From positions 1 to 64,000 of the forward strand of contig JAUHWG010000017.1 of the NCBI GenBank assembly GCA_030424595.1: 64,000 nt of DNA, read 5' to 3'. The notes under the pieces were generated by a model that saw only the letters and a program-made list of their open reading frames with translations, was not told where the DNA came from and searched no databases. Below are positions 8,284 to 17,010 of this stretch, piece by piece. The position numbers and the translations under genes are program-made. Within the stretch, counting starts at the first letter, position 1. Each line of letters opens with the position of its first letter. The DNA is from Polyangia bacterium (GTDB lineage: Bacteria > Myxococcota_A > Polyangia > Nannocystales > Nannocystaceae).

Positions 8284-10572
8284 CTACTCGTGCAAGAAGC
8301 GGTAGTCGGAGAGGAGATAGGTCATGACGCCCATCCAAGCCCGGATTGTGTAGTCAGGATCGGCCGAAATCTGCCGCTCCTCGGGGAGTGGATTGCCAGT
8401 CCACCAGTCGTTGGTCGCCCGGCAGTTGCCCGGCAGGTTTCCGTCGTACGTCTCAGCGGCGATGCCCGCCTTGCCGTCCTTCCAGATGTCGATGAAGAGG
8501 GCGTAGGTCCGATCGATCTGCGGATCGTCGAGCTCGAGCTTCTCGCCGAGGACGTGGAAGTGGAGGTACTGGATGTTGGCCTTGATCGCGTCGATCACGG
8601 CCGGGATGGCGTTGCCGTTGTCGTCCTCAGGCTGAGCGTCGGGCTCGACGAAGGGGAAGAGGAGGCGATCCGGCGGCTCGTTCGAGAAGTCGCGCGCCGT
8701 GGTCCGGCAGGCCATCTCGTTCGACATCCGCGTGGCGATGTTCGCCATGATCCCGTTCGGCTCCCGGATCCGCTCGGTGATCGAGTCGGAGTCGATGCCG
8801 CCGAAGAAGATCCGGTACTCGTTGCCGCTGAGCAGGTAGTCGGTGCTCGTCGGGCTCTGGCGCCAGGGGTAGCCGGTGACCGCCTCGATCTTCCGCGTCA
8901 GCTGCTCCGGCGGGAGGAACTGGGCGGTGCCGACCGAGATGTACTCGCCGGCCTTGTCGTCGGGGATCGGGTCGCGAGCGTTCTTCGCCCGGAAGAACTC
9001 CGACTTGATGATCTCGCGGACGATCAGCTTGAAGCTCTTGTTCTCCTCGGAGAAGGCCGCCGCGATGTCCTTGATCATGGCGTCCTGGATCTCGAACGCC
9101 TTGTGCTTGCCGGTGTAGTCCGGGTCGTTGGTGTCGTTCGGCTCGTACATCACCGTCTGGCCGGTGAGGCCGGTGAAGACGGTCTGGACGGTCGAGACCG
9201 CGAAGAGCTCCTCGTCGGCGATCTGCTGCGCGAGCCACTGGTGGGAGGTCGCGAACTGATCAAAGGGGACGGTCAGGTCCTTGAACCCGGGCACCCGCAT
9301 GTCGGGGTACCAGCCGTCCTCGGGCGGGCGGTACTGGCCCATCGAGTCGAAGTTCATCATCGCCCCGGCCATCGGATCGATCGCTGCGTGGCAAGCCGTG
9401 CAGTTCTCGTTGTTCATCGTCGGGTTGTGGTCGGCGATGTTGGTCGGGTCGATCGGCCGCTCGGCGAGGCGGAGGATGTCCGTCGCCAGGAAGAAGCGGT
9501 AGATCATCCGCGCGCGGTGGCGGTTGCGGTTGGTGTCGGTCGTCGGGAAGCGGATGTTCCAGATCGGGTCGGAGAGGATCCCGGCGTGGGGATAGTCGCC
9601 GGGCAGCTTGCCCGCCTGGAGCTCGTTGGGATCCTCGGGGTTGTCGAAGTTTACCGAGACGCCGAAGCTCTTCGCCGAGTAGGGCGTGAAGACCATGTAG
9701 TCGGCGGTCAGCACCTCGGTGAAGGGGAGGTCGTTGTCGACGACGTACTTGACCAGGTTGACCGCCGAGCGGGCGGCGCCGATGTTCGACCAGCGCGCCT
9801 GCTTGTCCCGGAGCGCCTCGTTGGAGGTCGCGTCGAACCAGTAGAGGCTGGGGTAGTTCTCGGCGTAGAGGAGGTCCAGCGCCTCGGTCCCGCCGACGTA
9901 GCGGTCGGTCAGGAAGAGGTCGTTGTACCACTCGCCCAGGCGGGTGAAGAACTTGTCCTCCTCCATCATCGCGTCGAGGACGGGGTCGAGGGAGTCGATG
10001 CCGAGGCCGCGGACCTGCTCGTACTCGTCCTGGGTCGGCAGGCGGCCGACGAGGGCGAGCGAGGCCTTGCGCAGGGTCGCCTCCTCGTCGAGGAGCTCGA
10101 CGTCGGCGAAGTACTCGCCGAAGTTGACCTCGTTCGCGCACTCGACCGGGTCCTCGACCCGCTCGAGCATCGCGACGATCTGCTCGTACTCCTTGCTCTT
10201 CTTGTCGAAGAGCGTGCCGCCGCCGTGGTCAACGCCGTCGGTCGTCGGCTTGATCAGGAGGAGCTTGGCGCCGTCGACCTCGTAGCGGGCGAGGTCGCCG
10301 ATGGTCCGTAGGTTGGCGTCGATGTACCCGGGCACAGCGGAGCGCTCGAGGATGAACTTGGTCTCCTTCGCGGCGCCGCTGGAGTTGTGGCAGGTGACAC
10401 AGCGCTCTTGGAACACTGTGGCCTGCGTCCGAAGAAATTCTGCGTTCGAGACGCACTTGCCGTTGCCCTCACAGGCAGCGAGCCCGAGCGACATCGAGGC
10501 ACCTGCGAAGGCTGTCAAGGCCAGCTTGCCTACCACTTGCCTGGCTCGTGGTTTCGTATGCGACCATCCCAT
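8284..10572 (-). CDS. DUF1549/DUF1588-like exported c-type haem lipoprotein
   Basis: 762 residues; start supported by AGGAG eight bases before the ATG. The signal peptide ends at a lipobox-like LGLAAC (~residue 33). A CxxCH haem motif (CVTCH) follows near residue 58, and a second (CTACH) lies near residue 390 in a stretch ending DPMAGAMMNFDSMG that resembles DUF1588/DUF1553 proteins. Between them is a DUF1549-like helical region (LRKASLALVGRLPTQDEY). Haem attachment at both sites would make it a di-haem periplasmic or outer-membrane protein. It is the first gene of the pair with the DUF1501 gene. The domain names come from motif similarity only; the biochemical role is unknown. Confidence 0.8.
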   Translation of the reverse strand: MGWSHTKPRARQVVGKLALTAFAGASMSLGLAACEGNGKCVSNAEFLRTQATVFQERCVTCHNSSGAAKETKFILERSAVPGYIDANLRTIGDLARYEVDGAKLLLIKPTTDGVDHGGGTLFDKKSKEYEQIVAMLERVEDPVECANEVNFGEYFADVELLDEEATLRKASLALVGRLPTQDEYEQVRGLGIDSLDPVLDAMMEEDKFFTRLGEWYNDLFLTDRYVGGTEALDLLYAENYPSLYWFDATSNEALRDKQARWSNIGAARSAVNLVKYVVDNDLPFTEVLTADYMVFTPYSAKSFGVSVNFDNPEDPNELQAGKLPGDYPHAGILSDPIWNIRFPTTDTNRNRHRARMIYRFFLATDILRLAERPIDPTNIADHNPTMNNENCTACHAAIDPMAGAMMNFDSMGQYRPPEDGWYPDMRVPGFKDLTVPFDQFATSHQWLAQQIADEELFAVSTVQTVFTGLTGQTVMYEPNDTNDPDYTGKHKAFEIQDAMIKDIAAAFSEENKSFKLIVREIIKSEFFRAKNARDPIPDDKAGEYISVGTAQFLPPEQLTRKIEAVTGYPWRQSPTSTDYLLSGNEYRIFFGGIDSDSITERIREPNGIMANIATRMSNEMACRTTARDFSNEPPDRLLFPFVEPDAQPEDDNGNAIPAVIDAIKANIQYLHFHVLGEKLELDDPQIDRTYALFIDIWKDGKAGIAAETYDGNLPGNCRATNDWWTGNPLPEERQISADPDYTIRAWMGVMTYLLSDYRFLHE

Positions 10573-10870
10573 TGGTTCGACTCCTAACTCGCTTGATCGT
10601 CTATTACTGACGACCCGAAGCTGACGTATCGTACATAGACGGAAAGGCGGCTAGCAAGGGCTAATCGCCGGAATTACTGGGGTTTGCGAGCACCAATCCC
10701 GTCGTCCGGTGGGGCCTTGGCATGCTCGTCCGGCTCGATCTGCTCGATCGACCAGCTCGCGACGGGCGAGAAGGCGCGATCGCGCCGCGCCGTGGGGAGC
10801 GCAGGGCCTAGATCCACGCCGATCTCCACGCCGACCTCCACGCCTCCGCGGTTGTGGGGAGCGGCGGCGC
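10573..10870. other. 298 bp intergenic region
   Basis: On the minus strand the bases nearest 10573 carry the AGGAG ribosome binding site and likely promoter of the haem/DUF1501 operon; TACGAT and TAATAG are possible -10 elements. Nearer 10830 there are three imperfect 12 bp repeats (CCACGCCGATCT type). I see no convincing gene. Confidence 0.5.
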
Positions 10871-12067
10871 TCAGGTTGTGCCGGTGGTGCCGGTGGTGCC
10901 CGTCGTCGGGTCGCCGGTGGTGCCCGTCGAGGTGCCGGTCGAGGTGCCGGTCGAGGTGCTGGTCGAGGTGCTCGGGTCCGTCGTCGTGCTGCCGTCGGGC
11001 TCGCAGACGCCGGCCTCGTCGTTGCAGTCAAAGCCGTCGCCGCAGCCCGGCGAGCAGCTGCCGCCGCAGGAGTCGGAGCCGCACTCACGACCGTCGCACT
11101 GCGGCGCACACTCGCAGGCGAGGCCGTCGTCGCCAGCGGTGACGTAGCCCGGCACGCACTCGCAGCTCGCCGTGCCGCCGGAGTCGACGCAGGTGCCGTA
11201 GCCAGAGCAGGTCTCGTAGAAGCAGGGGCTGGTGTTGAAGGCGAAGTAGCCGAGGGTGTGGACCAGCTCCTGCGAGCCGATCTCGACCTGGACGATGACG
11301 CTGTTGTCGACCTTGCCGAGGAGGAAGGGGACCGCGTCGAGGTCGACGTTGGCGCCGGTGAGGCTGAGGGCGACGGTGGTGGTGCCTGTGGAGCAGCCGG
11401 TGGCGATGCTCGCCCCCTGCACGTTCTCGGGCTTGAAGGCGCAGTAGGCGTCGCCGTTGAGGTCGCGGTTGTTCTCGCCGTTGAGGTCGTAGGCGGTGAG
11501 AACGAGGTCGACGATGTTGAGCCCGCCGGGGGTGAAGGCGAGCTTGACGCTGTCGGTGTAGGGGGCGCTGGCGTTGGCGAGGTCGGGGGTTTCGAGGAGG
11601 GCTGGTTCGCTGATCATCGCCAGCTCCGCGGTCCCCTCGGCGCCAGCGACCTTGCCGAAGGCGCCGATGTAGCCGACCGCCTCGTCGCCCTCGCCGTTGC
11701 TGTAGGTGTGGACCTTGCCGCTGTCGCCGGGCATGTGGAGGAGCGTCGGCTTCTTGACGTCCTTGAGCTTGGTGATGGTCACCGTCGCCGGGATCTTCAG
11801 CTTGAGATCCTCGGGCTCCAGGAGGTAGGCGTCGCCGACCTGGGCGACCGACGAGCGGCTGAGGCTGTCGTCGATCTGCGAGATCTTGACCGAGCGGGTC
11901 GAGCCCATCGCCCCCGGAGGGATCACGACGGTGACGTTGCCGGCGCGGATCTCCCCGCCTTCGGGCCCGATCATCGCCTCCGAAGCGTCACCGCAGCCGA
12001 GCAAGAAGACGAAGGCCGAGGCGATCGAGCCAGCCGAGCGGAGGAGACGAGGGGACCGGAACGCCAT
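10871..12067 (-). CDS. Lipoprotein with ZU5-like and EGF-like regions
   Basis: 398 residues, starting at MAFRSPRLLR; the upstream in-frame extension is compositionally poor. Lipobox FLLGC. Residues ~30-60 (IGPEGGEIRAGNVTVVIPPG) match the ZU5-like segment common in secreted myxobacterial proteins. A Cys-rich region near residue 285 (CFYETCSGYGTCVDSGGT) is EGF-like, followed by a further Cys cluster. The protein ends in a Thr/Ser/Gly tail made of tandem TSTSTG and GTTGTT units encoded by 12 bp and 9 bp repeats, so the linker is at the C-terminus, the reverse of the usual arrangement here. Role unknown; surface adhesion or matrix binding would be typical. Confidence 0.78.
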   Translation of the reverse strand: MAFRSPRLLRSAGSIASAFVFLLGCGDASEAMIGPEGGEIRAGNVTVVIPPGAMGSTRSVKISQIDDSLSRSSVAQVGDAYLLEPEDLKLKIPATVTITKLKDVKKPTLLHMPGDSGKVHTYSNGEGDEAVGYIGAFGKVAGAEGTAELAMISEPALLETPDLANASAPYTDSVKLAFTPGGLNIVDLVLTAYDLNGENNRDLNGDAYCAFKPENVQGASIATGCSTGTTTVALSLTGANVDLDAVPFLLGKVDNSVIVQVEIGSQELVHTLGYFAFNTSPCFYETCSGYGTCVDSGGTASCECVPGYVTAGDDGLACECAPQCDGRECGSDSCGGSCSPGCGDGFDCNDEAGVCEPDGSTTTDPSTSTSTSTGTSTGTSTGTTGDPTTGTTGTTGTT

Positions 12068-12114
12068 GGTGGATCCGGTATACTCGATCTCCCGGATCCT
12101 CCATAGAGCGCTGT

Positions 12115-12891
12115 TCATGCGCCCCTGGGATCGACCTCGCCCGCCGAGGTGAGGTCGACGAGCCACAGGTCGGGACGCATCGCCAGCGTGGGTCCTGCGG
12201 CCGGCGAGGACCCTGCCTCGAGCAGTCCTCCGAGCAGATCGACCCAGGCTGAGCAATGGTCGAGGATCCACGCGTCGCTGGTGGCCACGATCGCGCTTAT
12301 CCGCGCGAGGACCGGGTCTGGGTTTTGCGGGAGTTCGACTGTCCACGCCCACCCCCGGGCGGCCGCGCGCTCGAGGAGGAGGGCGCGCAGTCGACCGCTG
12401 CTGGACACCGGGCGGTCGAGGTACCAGGTGACCGATCGCGGCGAGGATGCGGCGAGGAGCCCGCCGATCGCGTCGATCGCAAAGCCTGTCTCGAGGACCT
12501 GTTTGTAGCTGCCGTGGACGCTGGCGAGGTCCCGATGCGCGCCGTCGTGGCCGCGGATGACGGTGCCGTGGGTCAAGGCGGACTCGACGGTGATCAGGGC
12601 GTTGAAGCCGTCGATCGCGAGATCCTGATCGCGGATCGCCGCCAGCGGAAGACGGCGACGGCGACGGTCGGCGGCGGCGGAGCTCGGGGCTGTCGCGCGA
12701 CGGACGGCCGTGCGCTGGCGGGCGCTGAGCTGGCGGCGATCGCCGACGAGCTTGAGCGCTGCGTCGGCGGCGTAGCCCCGCTCAAGGAGCCACGCGAGAT
12801 CGGTCGCGGCGCTGCGGAGCCTGCCGAGCTGGTCGGCGGCGAAGAGCAGGTCGTCCGCGTGGAGCCGTCCGCGACGGCGGAGATCAGTCAT
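12115..12891 (-). CDS. DUF434/DUF5616 family protein
   Basis: 258 residues from MTDLRRRGR. The N-terminal ~65 residues (HADDLLFAADQLGRLRSAAT through KLVGDRRQL) fit the DUF434 helical domain. The second half, beginning with the acidic signature LAIDGFNALITVESAL and continuing RGHDGAHRDL then VHGSYK, fits the DUF5616 domain that often accompanies it. The conserved acidic residues look nuclease-like (PIN/NYN-type layouts begin similarly), but that is inference. It is transcribed divergently from the NAD salvage operon, sharing a 157 bp control region with a palindromic operator. A longer in-frame start to 13050 would run through that operator and is rejected. Confidence 0.75.
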   Translation of the reverse strand: MTDLRRRGRLHADDLLFAADQLGRLRSAATDLAWLLERGYAADAALKLVGDRRQLSARQRTAVRRATAPSSAAADRRRRRLPLAAIRDQDLAIDGFNALITVESALTHGTVIRGHDGAHRDLASVHGSYKQVLETGFAIDAIGGLLAASSPRSVTWYLDRPVSSSGRLRALLLERAAARGWAWTVELPQNPDPVLARISAIVATSDAWILDHCSAWVDLLGGLLEAGSSPAAGPTLAMRPDLWLVDLTSAGEVDPRGA

Positions 12892-12919
12892 GGCTCGGTT
12901 CGTCTCGCAGGGCGGGCTC

Positions 12920-12963
12920 TTGACAGGAGGTGGGGCGCGCCTTAGTGTTCGGACAACACTAAG
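12920..12963 (+). promoter_or_regulatory. NAD operon promoter with overlapping palindromic operator
   Basis: TTGACA at 12920-12925, a 17 bp spacer, then TAGTGT at 12943-12948 make a good sigma-70-type promoter facing pncB. The perfect inverted repeat CTTAGTGTT-CGGAC-AACACTAAG (12941-12963, 9 bp arms) covers the -10. Because nrtR is the next gene but one, this is most simply the NrtR operator, blocking polymerase when NAD is plentiful. The palindrome is seen directly; the regulator assignment is inferred from context. Confidence 0.8.
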
Positions 12964-13048
12964 TCGTGGCCGGGACGGCGGCGGCGAACGAGCACCGACT
13001 TTCGCGACGCAGGGACGCCGAGTGGAGACGAACGCAAGGGACTCGAAC

Positions 13049-14581
13049 ATGAGCGCTCTCGGTCAACTGTACGGCGACTCTCTCGCACTCCTCACCGATC
13101 TCTACCAGGTGACCATGGCCTCCGGCTACCACCGGGTGGGGATGGCCGAGCACGAGGCGGTGTTCCACCTCTTCTATCGTCGGCCGCCCTTCCGGGGGGG
13201 GTACGCGATCGCGGCTGGCCTCGACCTGGCGATCGATCTGATCGAGCGCTTTCGCTTCAGCGCTGGAGATCTCGAGTACCTGGGGTCGCTCAAGGGCAAC
13301 GACGGCGAGCCGCTCTTCGACGCCGCGTTCTTGGAGCACCTGGGGGAGATGCGCTTTCGCTGCGACGTCGACGCGGTGCCAGAGGGGACGGCCATCTTCC
13401 CCCACGAGCCGATCCTTCGCCTCCGGGGTCCGCTCATCCAATGCCAGCTCCTGGAGACGCCGCTCCTCAACCTGATCAATTTTTCGACCCTGATCGCGAC
13501 CAAGGCGTCGCGGATCTGCGGCGCCGCCGGGGATGATCCGGTGCTCGAGTTCGGCCTTCGCCGCGCCCAGGGGATCGACGGTTCGATCAGCGCGACCCGG
13601 GCGGCGATGATCGGCGGCTGCGCGGCGACCTCGAACTGCCTCGCCGGCAAGCTCTACGACCTGCCGGTCAAGGGGACCCACGCCCACGCCTGGGTGATGG
13701 CCTTCGACACTGAGCTCGAGTCCTTCCTCGCGTACGCCGAGGCGATGCCGAACAACTGCGTCTTCCTGGTCGACACCTACGACACCGTCGAGGGGGTCCG
13801 CTGCGCGGTCGAGGTCGGTCGCAAGCTGCGGGCCGCGGGCCACGAGATGGCGGGGATCCGCCTCGACTCGGGGGACCTCTGCGCCCTCAGCGTCGAGGCC
13901 CGGCGGATCCTCGACGAGGGCGGGTTTCCGGGGGCGGCGGTCGTCGCCAGCAATGACCTCGACGAGCACCGGATCACCGCGCTCAAGGAGCAGGGGGCGA
14001 AGATCGGCGTCTGGGGGGTCGGCACCCGCTTGGCGACCGCCTACGACCAGCCCGCGCTCGGCGGTGTCTACAAGCTCGCGGCGATCCGGGCCCCCGGCGA
14101 GGCGTGGAGCTACCGGGTCAAGCTCTCCGAGCAGGCGATCAAGATCTCCAACCCCGGCTGCCAGCAGGTCCGGCGCTACCGCGACGCCGACGGTCGCTAC
14201 GTCGGCGACCTGATCTACGAGGAGGACCTGGGGTGCAGCGAGCGGGGGGTCGCGCTCGCGGACGGAGCGGCGATGATCCTCGGCGGGGAGCACCCGGGCG
14301 AGGATCTGCTGACGCCGATCTTCCGCGGGGGCGAGCGGGTCTACACCTCACCGTCGGTGATGGAGATGCGCGACCGGGCGCGGGCGGAGCTGCGCTCCCT
14401 CGGCGAGGCGACCTGCCGGCTGAGCGAGCCGAGCCCGTACCCGGTCGGCCTGGAGCAGGAGCTGAACAGGCTGCGGACAAAGCTCGTCGCCGCCGCGCGG
14501 GCGAAGGCTGCGCAGGCGAAGGCTGCCCCTGAGGGCGCGGCCGCGCCGGACAAGAAGACAACAACGGAGACCGCCGAGTGA
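13049..14581 (+). CDS. pncB: Nicotinate phosphoribosyltransferase
   Basis: 510 residues, starting at MSALGQLYGDSLALLTDLYQ, the typical N-terminus of this family. It converts nicotinate and PRPP to nicotinate mononucleotide for NAD salvage. Family features visible: LTDLYQVTMA near the start, EFGLRRAQG with a following GCAATSN, the catalytic-His region VKGTHAHAWV, a VDTYDT segment, and the phosphate-binding region GIRLDSGDL and VVASNDLDE. First gene of a likely three-gene operon; its last 4 bases overlap the nrtR start (ATGA-type overlap). A longer in-frame start at 12890 would run through the operator and is rejected. The Ala/Lys-rich tail is probably flexible. Confidence 0.95.
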   Translation: MSALGQLYGDSLALLTDLYQVTMASGYHRVGMAEHEAVFHLFYRRPPFRGGYAIAAGLDLAIDLIERFRFSAGDLEYLGSLKGNDGEPLFDAAFLEHLGEMRFRCDVDAVPEGTAIFPHEPILRLRGPLIQCQLLETPLLNLINFSTLIATKASRICGAAGDDPVLEFGLRRAQGIDGSISATRAAMIGGCAATSNCLAGKLYDLPVKGTHAHAWVMAFDTELESFLAYAEAMPNNCVFLVDTYDTVEGVRCAVEVGRKLRAAGHEMAGIRLDSGDLCALSVEARRILDEGGFPGAAVVASNDLDEHRITALKEQGAKIGVWGVGTRLATAYDQPALGGVYKLAAIRAPGEAWSYRVKLSEQAIKISNPGCQQVRRYRDADGRYVGDLIYEEDLGCSERGVALADGAAMILGGEHPGEDLLTPIFRGGERVYTSPSVMEMRDRARAELRSLGEATCRLSEPSPYPVGLEQELNRLRTKLVAAARAKAAQAKAAPEGAAAPDKKTTTETAE

Positions 14582-15267
14582 GCTTTACCTACGAATACCC
14601 GCGCCCGTCGGTGACCGTCGACTGTGTCGTCTTCGGCGTCGACGAGAGCACCCTGAAGATCCTCCTGATCGAGCGCGACGTCGAGCCCTTCCGCGGGCAG
14701 TGGGCGCTGCCTGGCGGCTTTGTCCGCCTAGAGGAGGATCTCGAGGCCGCGGCCCGTCGCGAGCTCGCGGAGGAGACCGGCGTCACCAAGCTCTACTTGG
14801 AGCAGCTCTACACCTTCGGCGGCGTCGAGCGGGATCCCCGTGGGCGGGTGATCACCGTCTCATACTACGCGCTCGTCCGCCTCGCGGAGCATCGGGTGAA
14901 GGCGGCGACCGACGCCCGCGACGCCGCCTGGGTGGCGATCGACGACCTGCCCGCGCTCGCCTTTGACCACCGCAGGATCGTCGAGGTCGCCCGCGAGCGG
15001 CTCCGCGGCAAGGTCCGCTACGAGCCCATCGGCTTCGAGCTCTTGCCGCACAAGTTCACGTTGACCCAGCTCCAGACGCTCTACGAGATCGTGCTCGAGC
15101 GCTCCTTGGACAAGCGGAACTTTCGCAAGAAGATCCTCGGGATGGATCTCCTGGTCGAGCTCGAGGAGTTCGAAGAGGGGGTCGCCCATCGAGCGGCGCG
15201 GCTCTATCGTTTCGACGAGCGCCGCTACCGGCGGCTGGTCAAGCAGGGCTTTAACTTCGAGGTTTGA
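14578..15267 (+). CDS. nrtR: NrtR-type Nudix/winged-helix regulator of NAD metabolism
   Basis: 229 residues. Residues ~1-145 are a Nudix domain with a full Nudix box (GFVRLEED then RRELAEETGV, matching Gx5Ex7REUxEExGU). The C-terminal ~80 residues (FTLTQLQTLYEIVLERSLDK, then NFRKKI) are the winged helix typical of NrtR. NrtR repressors sense ADP-ribose through the Nudix fold and release operators upstream of NAD biosynthesis genes. Many NrtR proteins have lost the catalytic box; here it is intact, so hydrolase activity is possible. The start overlaps the pncB stop. The palindrome at 12941-12963 is the probable target. Confidence 0.92.
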   Translation: MSFTYEYPRPSVTVDCVVFGVDESTLKILLIERDVEPFRGQWALPGGFVRLEEDLEAAARRELAEETGVTKLYLEQLYTFGGVERDPRGRVITVSYYALVRLAEHRVKAATDARDAAWVAIDDLPALAFDHRRIVEVARERLRGKVRYEPIGFELLPHKFTLTQLQTLYEIVLERSLDKRNFRKKILGMDLLVELEEFEEGVAHRAARLYRFDERRYRRLVKQGFNFEV

Positions 15268-15341
15268 GGAGCATACTGGCGCAGGGGACAGCTCTCCGGG
15301 CCAGGTGTTGGAGGCGGCGAGCGCCGCAGAGGAGGAGTGTG

Positions 15342-15965
15342 ATGAGGGCTCTTATCATCGTCGATCTACAGAACGACTTCATGCCCGGGGGGGCCCTCGC
15401 GGTCGCCGAGGGGGACGCGGTGGTCCCGGTCGCCAACCGCCTGATGCCGCACTTTGACCGGGTCATCGCGACCCAGGACTGGCACCCGGCGGAGCACGGG
15501 TCCTTCGCGGCCCATCACCCGGGGAGGAGCCCCGGCGAGGTGATCGATCTCGACGGTCTGCAGCAGGTGCTCTGGCCGACGCACTGCGTGCAGGGGAGCC
15601 GCGGCGCGGCCTTCCACGCGGCGCTCGACATAAGCGGCATAGGCCGCGTCTTCACCAAAGGGTCGGACCCGCGGGTGGACTCGTACTCGGGCTTCTTTGA
15701 CAACGGTCGGCGACAGGCGACCGGGCTCGGCGAGCACCTCCGCGAGGAGGGGGTCGACGAGGTCTTCGTCCTCGGCCTGGCGACCGACTACTGCGTGAAG
15801 TTCACCGCCCTCGACGCGCAGAGCCTCGGCTTTCGGACGACGCTGATCGCCGACGGTTGTCGGGCGGTGAACCTTCGCCCTGAGGACGGAGCCGCGGCGA
15901 TCGCCGAGATGGCCGCGGCTGGGATCGCGATCGCGGCCTCGACCCAGCTGCCCTGGATCGGTTGA
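15342..15965 (+). CDS. pncA: Nicotinamidase
   Basis: 207 residues; the ATG follows GGAGGAG. It hydrolyses nicotinamide to nicotinate, feeding PncB encoded upstream. Isochorismatase-fold signatures are all present: ALIIVDLQNDF with the catalytic Asp, the metal site in TQDWHPAEHGSF, the Lys in FTKGSDP and the nucleophilic Cys in GLATDYCVKFT. The length is typical. It follows nrtR by 74 bp on the same strand and is probably the last gene of the NAD salvage operon. Confidence 0.95.
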   Translation: MRALIIVDLQNDFMPGGALAVAEGDAVVPVANRLMPHFDRVIATQDWHPAEHGSFAAHHPGRSPGEVIDLDGLQQVLWPTHCVQGSRGAAFHAALDISGIGRVFTKGSDPRVDSYSGFFDNGRRQATGLGEHLREEGVDEVFVLGLATDYCVKFTALDAQSLGFRTTLIADGCRAVNLRPEDGAAAIAEMAAAGIAIAASTQLPWIG

Positions 15966-16064
15966 GATGGTGGAGCTGTGGCGCTGGGGAGGTGACGAGC
16001 GACGTCGAGTCTCCGCCTGGTGCGGTGGCGGCGGCTGGCGGTGCGCCTCGATCGGACGTCGACG

Positions 16065-16898
16065 ATGAGCGCGTCGGACGAGCGGGGGTGGAGCCGCGAT
16101 CGCCTCTTCGAGGAGACCCGCGTGCTCGCGCGGTCGCTCGGGACGGTCGTCTGCGTCGAGGCTGAGGACGGGGCGGCCCTGGCCCTCGCGGTCGACGGCG
16201 GCGAAGAGGTCGAGCTGCGGATCGAGGGTGAGCTCGTCGACGTGGCCTTCGCCGGCTGGTCGGAGAGGATCGGCGCCTTGGACGGGGGAGAGGACGACGT
16301 CGACCTGTGTGAGCTCGCGTTGGATCTGATCGCCGCTTCGCTCCTCGGCGAGGTCCGCGTGATCGAGGAGGCTGCCGGCGGGGAGATCCTACGACGCGCC
16401 TTCGAGGTGCGTGTTGGCGGGCTCTGGCGGGTCCACGCCCGCCGCGGAGGGCTCGGCCTGCGCGGGCTCTGGGTCCGCCTGCGGCGGGGCCTTGTCCGGC
16501 GCGTACGGGCGAACGACGGGACGCTCAGGCGTCGGGGGCGGATGCAGGGGGCAGGACCGAGCGGTCATCCTGCGGCGCTCTGGGCCGGCGCCGCGGGGCG
16601 CAGCGGCGGTGATGCGGCGTCGATCGAGATCGACGGAGAGCTGGACCTCCACAACTTCTCGCCGAAGGAGGTCAAACCCTTGGTACGCGAGTACATCGAG
16701 GTCTGTCGAGGGCGCGGGATCTACGAGCTTCGGATCATCCACGGCAAGGGCAAGGGAGTGCTGCGCAGGACGGTCCACAGCCTCCTGGAGCGCCACCCGG
16801 CGGTCCAGGACTTTCGCCTGGGCGGGCACGGGGAGGGGAGCTGGGGGGCGACGATGGTCACGCTGCGGCCTCCGTCATCGGCGCCCCCGGAGCCCTAG
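16065..16898 (+). CDS. Smr domain protein with a novel N-terminal domain
   Basis: 277 residues from MSASDERGWS. The C-terminal ~85 residues are a clear Smr domain: DLHNF at the start, then IIHGKGKGVLRR and GEGSWGATMVTL, as in the MutS2 C-terminus and stand-alone Smr nucleases. The N-terminal ~125 residues form an acidic alpha/beta-looking domain I do not recognise. Between them (~130-185) is a very Arg/Gly-rich stretch of poor composition, with more protein-like sequence in other frames, so a frameshift joining two genes is possible. The stop is in a CTAG context and three CCTGTG hexamers follow it. Confidence 0.7.
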   Translation: MSASDERGWSRDRLFEETRVLARSLGTVVCVEAEDGAALALAVDGGEEVELRIEGELVDVAFAGWSERIGALDGGEDDVDLCELALDLIAASLLGEVRVIEEAAGGEILRRAFEVRVGGLWRVHARRGGLGLRGLWVRLRRGLVRRVRANDGTLRRRGRMQGAGPSGHPAALWAGAAGRSGGDAASIEIDGELDLHNFSPKEVKPLVREYIEVCRGRGIYELRIIHGKGKGVLRRTVHSLLERHPAVQDFRLGGHGEGSWGATMVTLRPPSSAPPEP

Positions 16899-16994
16899 CC
16901 TGTGCCTGTGCCTGTGCCATTGCCTTTGCCATGGCCTGCCGTCCTGCGACCCTTGATGGCCCGCAGGACCTGTCTTGGAGAGGGCCCTCTGCAC

Positions 16995-17000
16995 TATCAT
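16995..17000 (+). promoter_or_regulatory. -10-like TATCAT ten bases before the kinase start
   Basis: TATCAT lies 10 nt before the ATG at 17011, with no clear ribosome binding site. It would give a leader of only a few nucleotides. Confidence 0.4.
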
Positions 17001-17010
17001 GGAGCGCGCT

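Noticed and set aside
8290..10311. A 673-codon plus-strand frame opposite the haem/DUF1549-like gene
   Set aside because: Reads as Val/Asp/Gly/Glu-rich mirror sequence; the minus strand has signal peptide and haem motifs.
15967..16068. A 33-codon ORF between pncA and the Smr-domain gene whose TGA overlaps the next ATG
   Set aside because: The spacing is attractive for coupling, but the product (MVELWRWGGDERRRV...) is Trp/Arg/Gly-rich with no conservation to support it.
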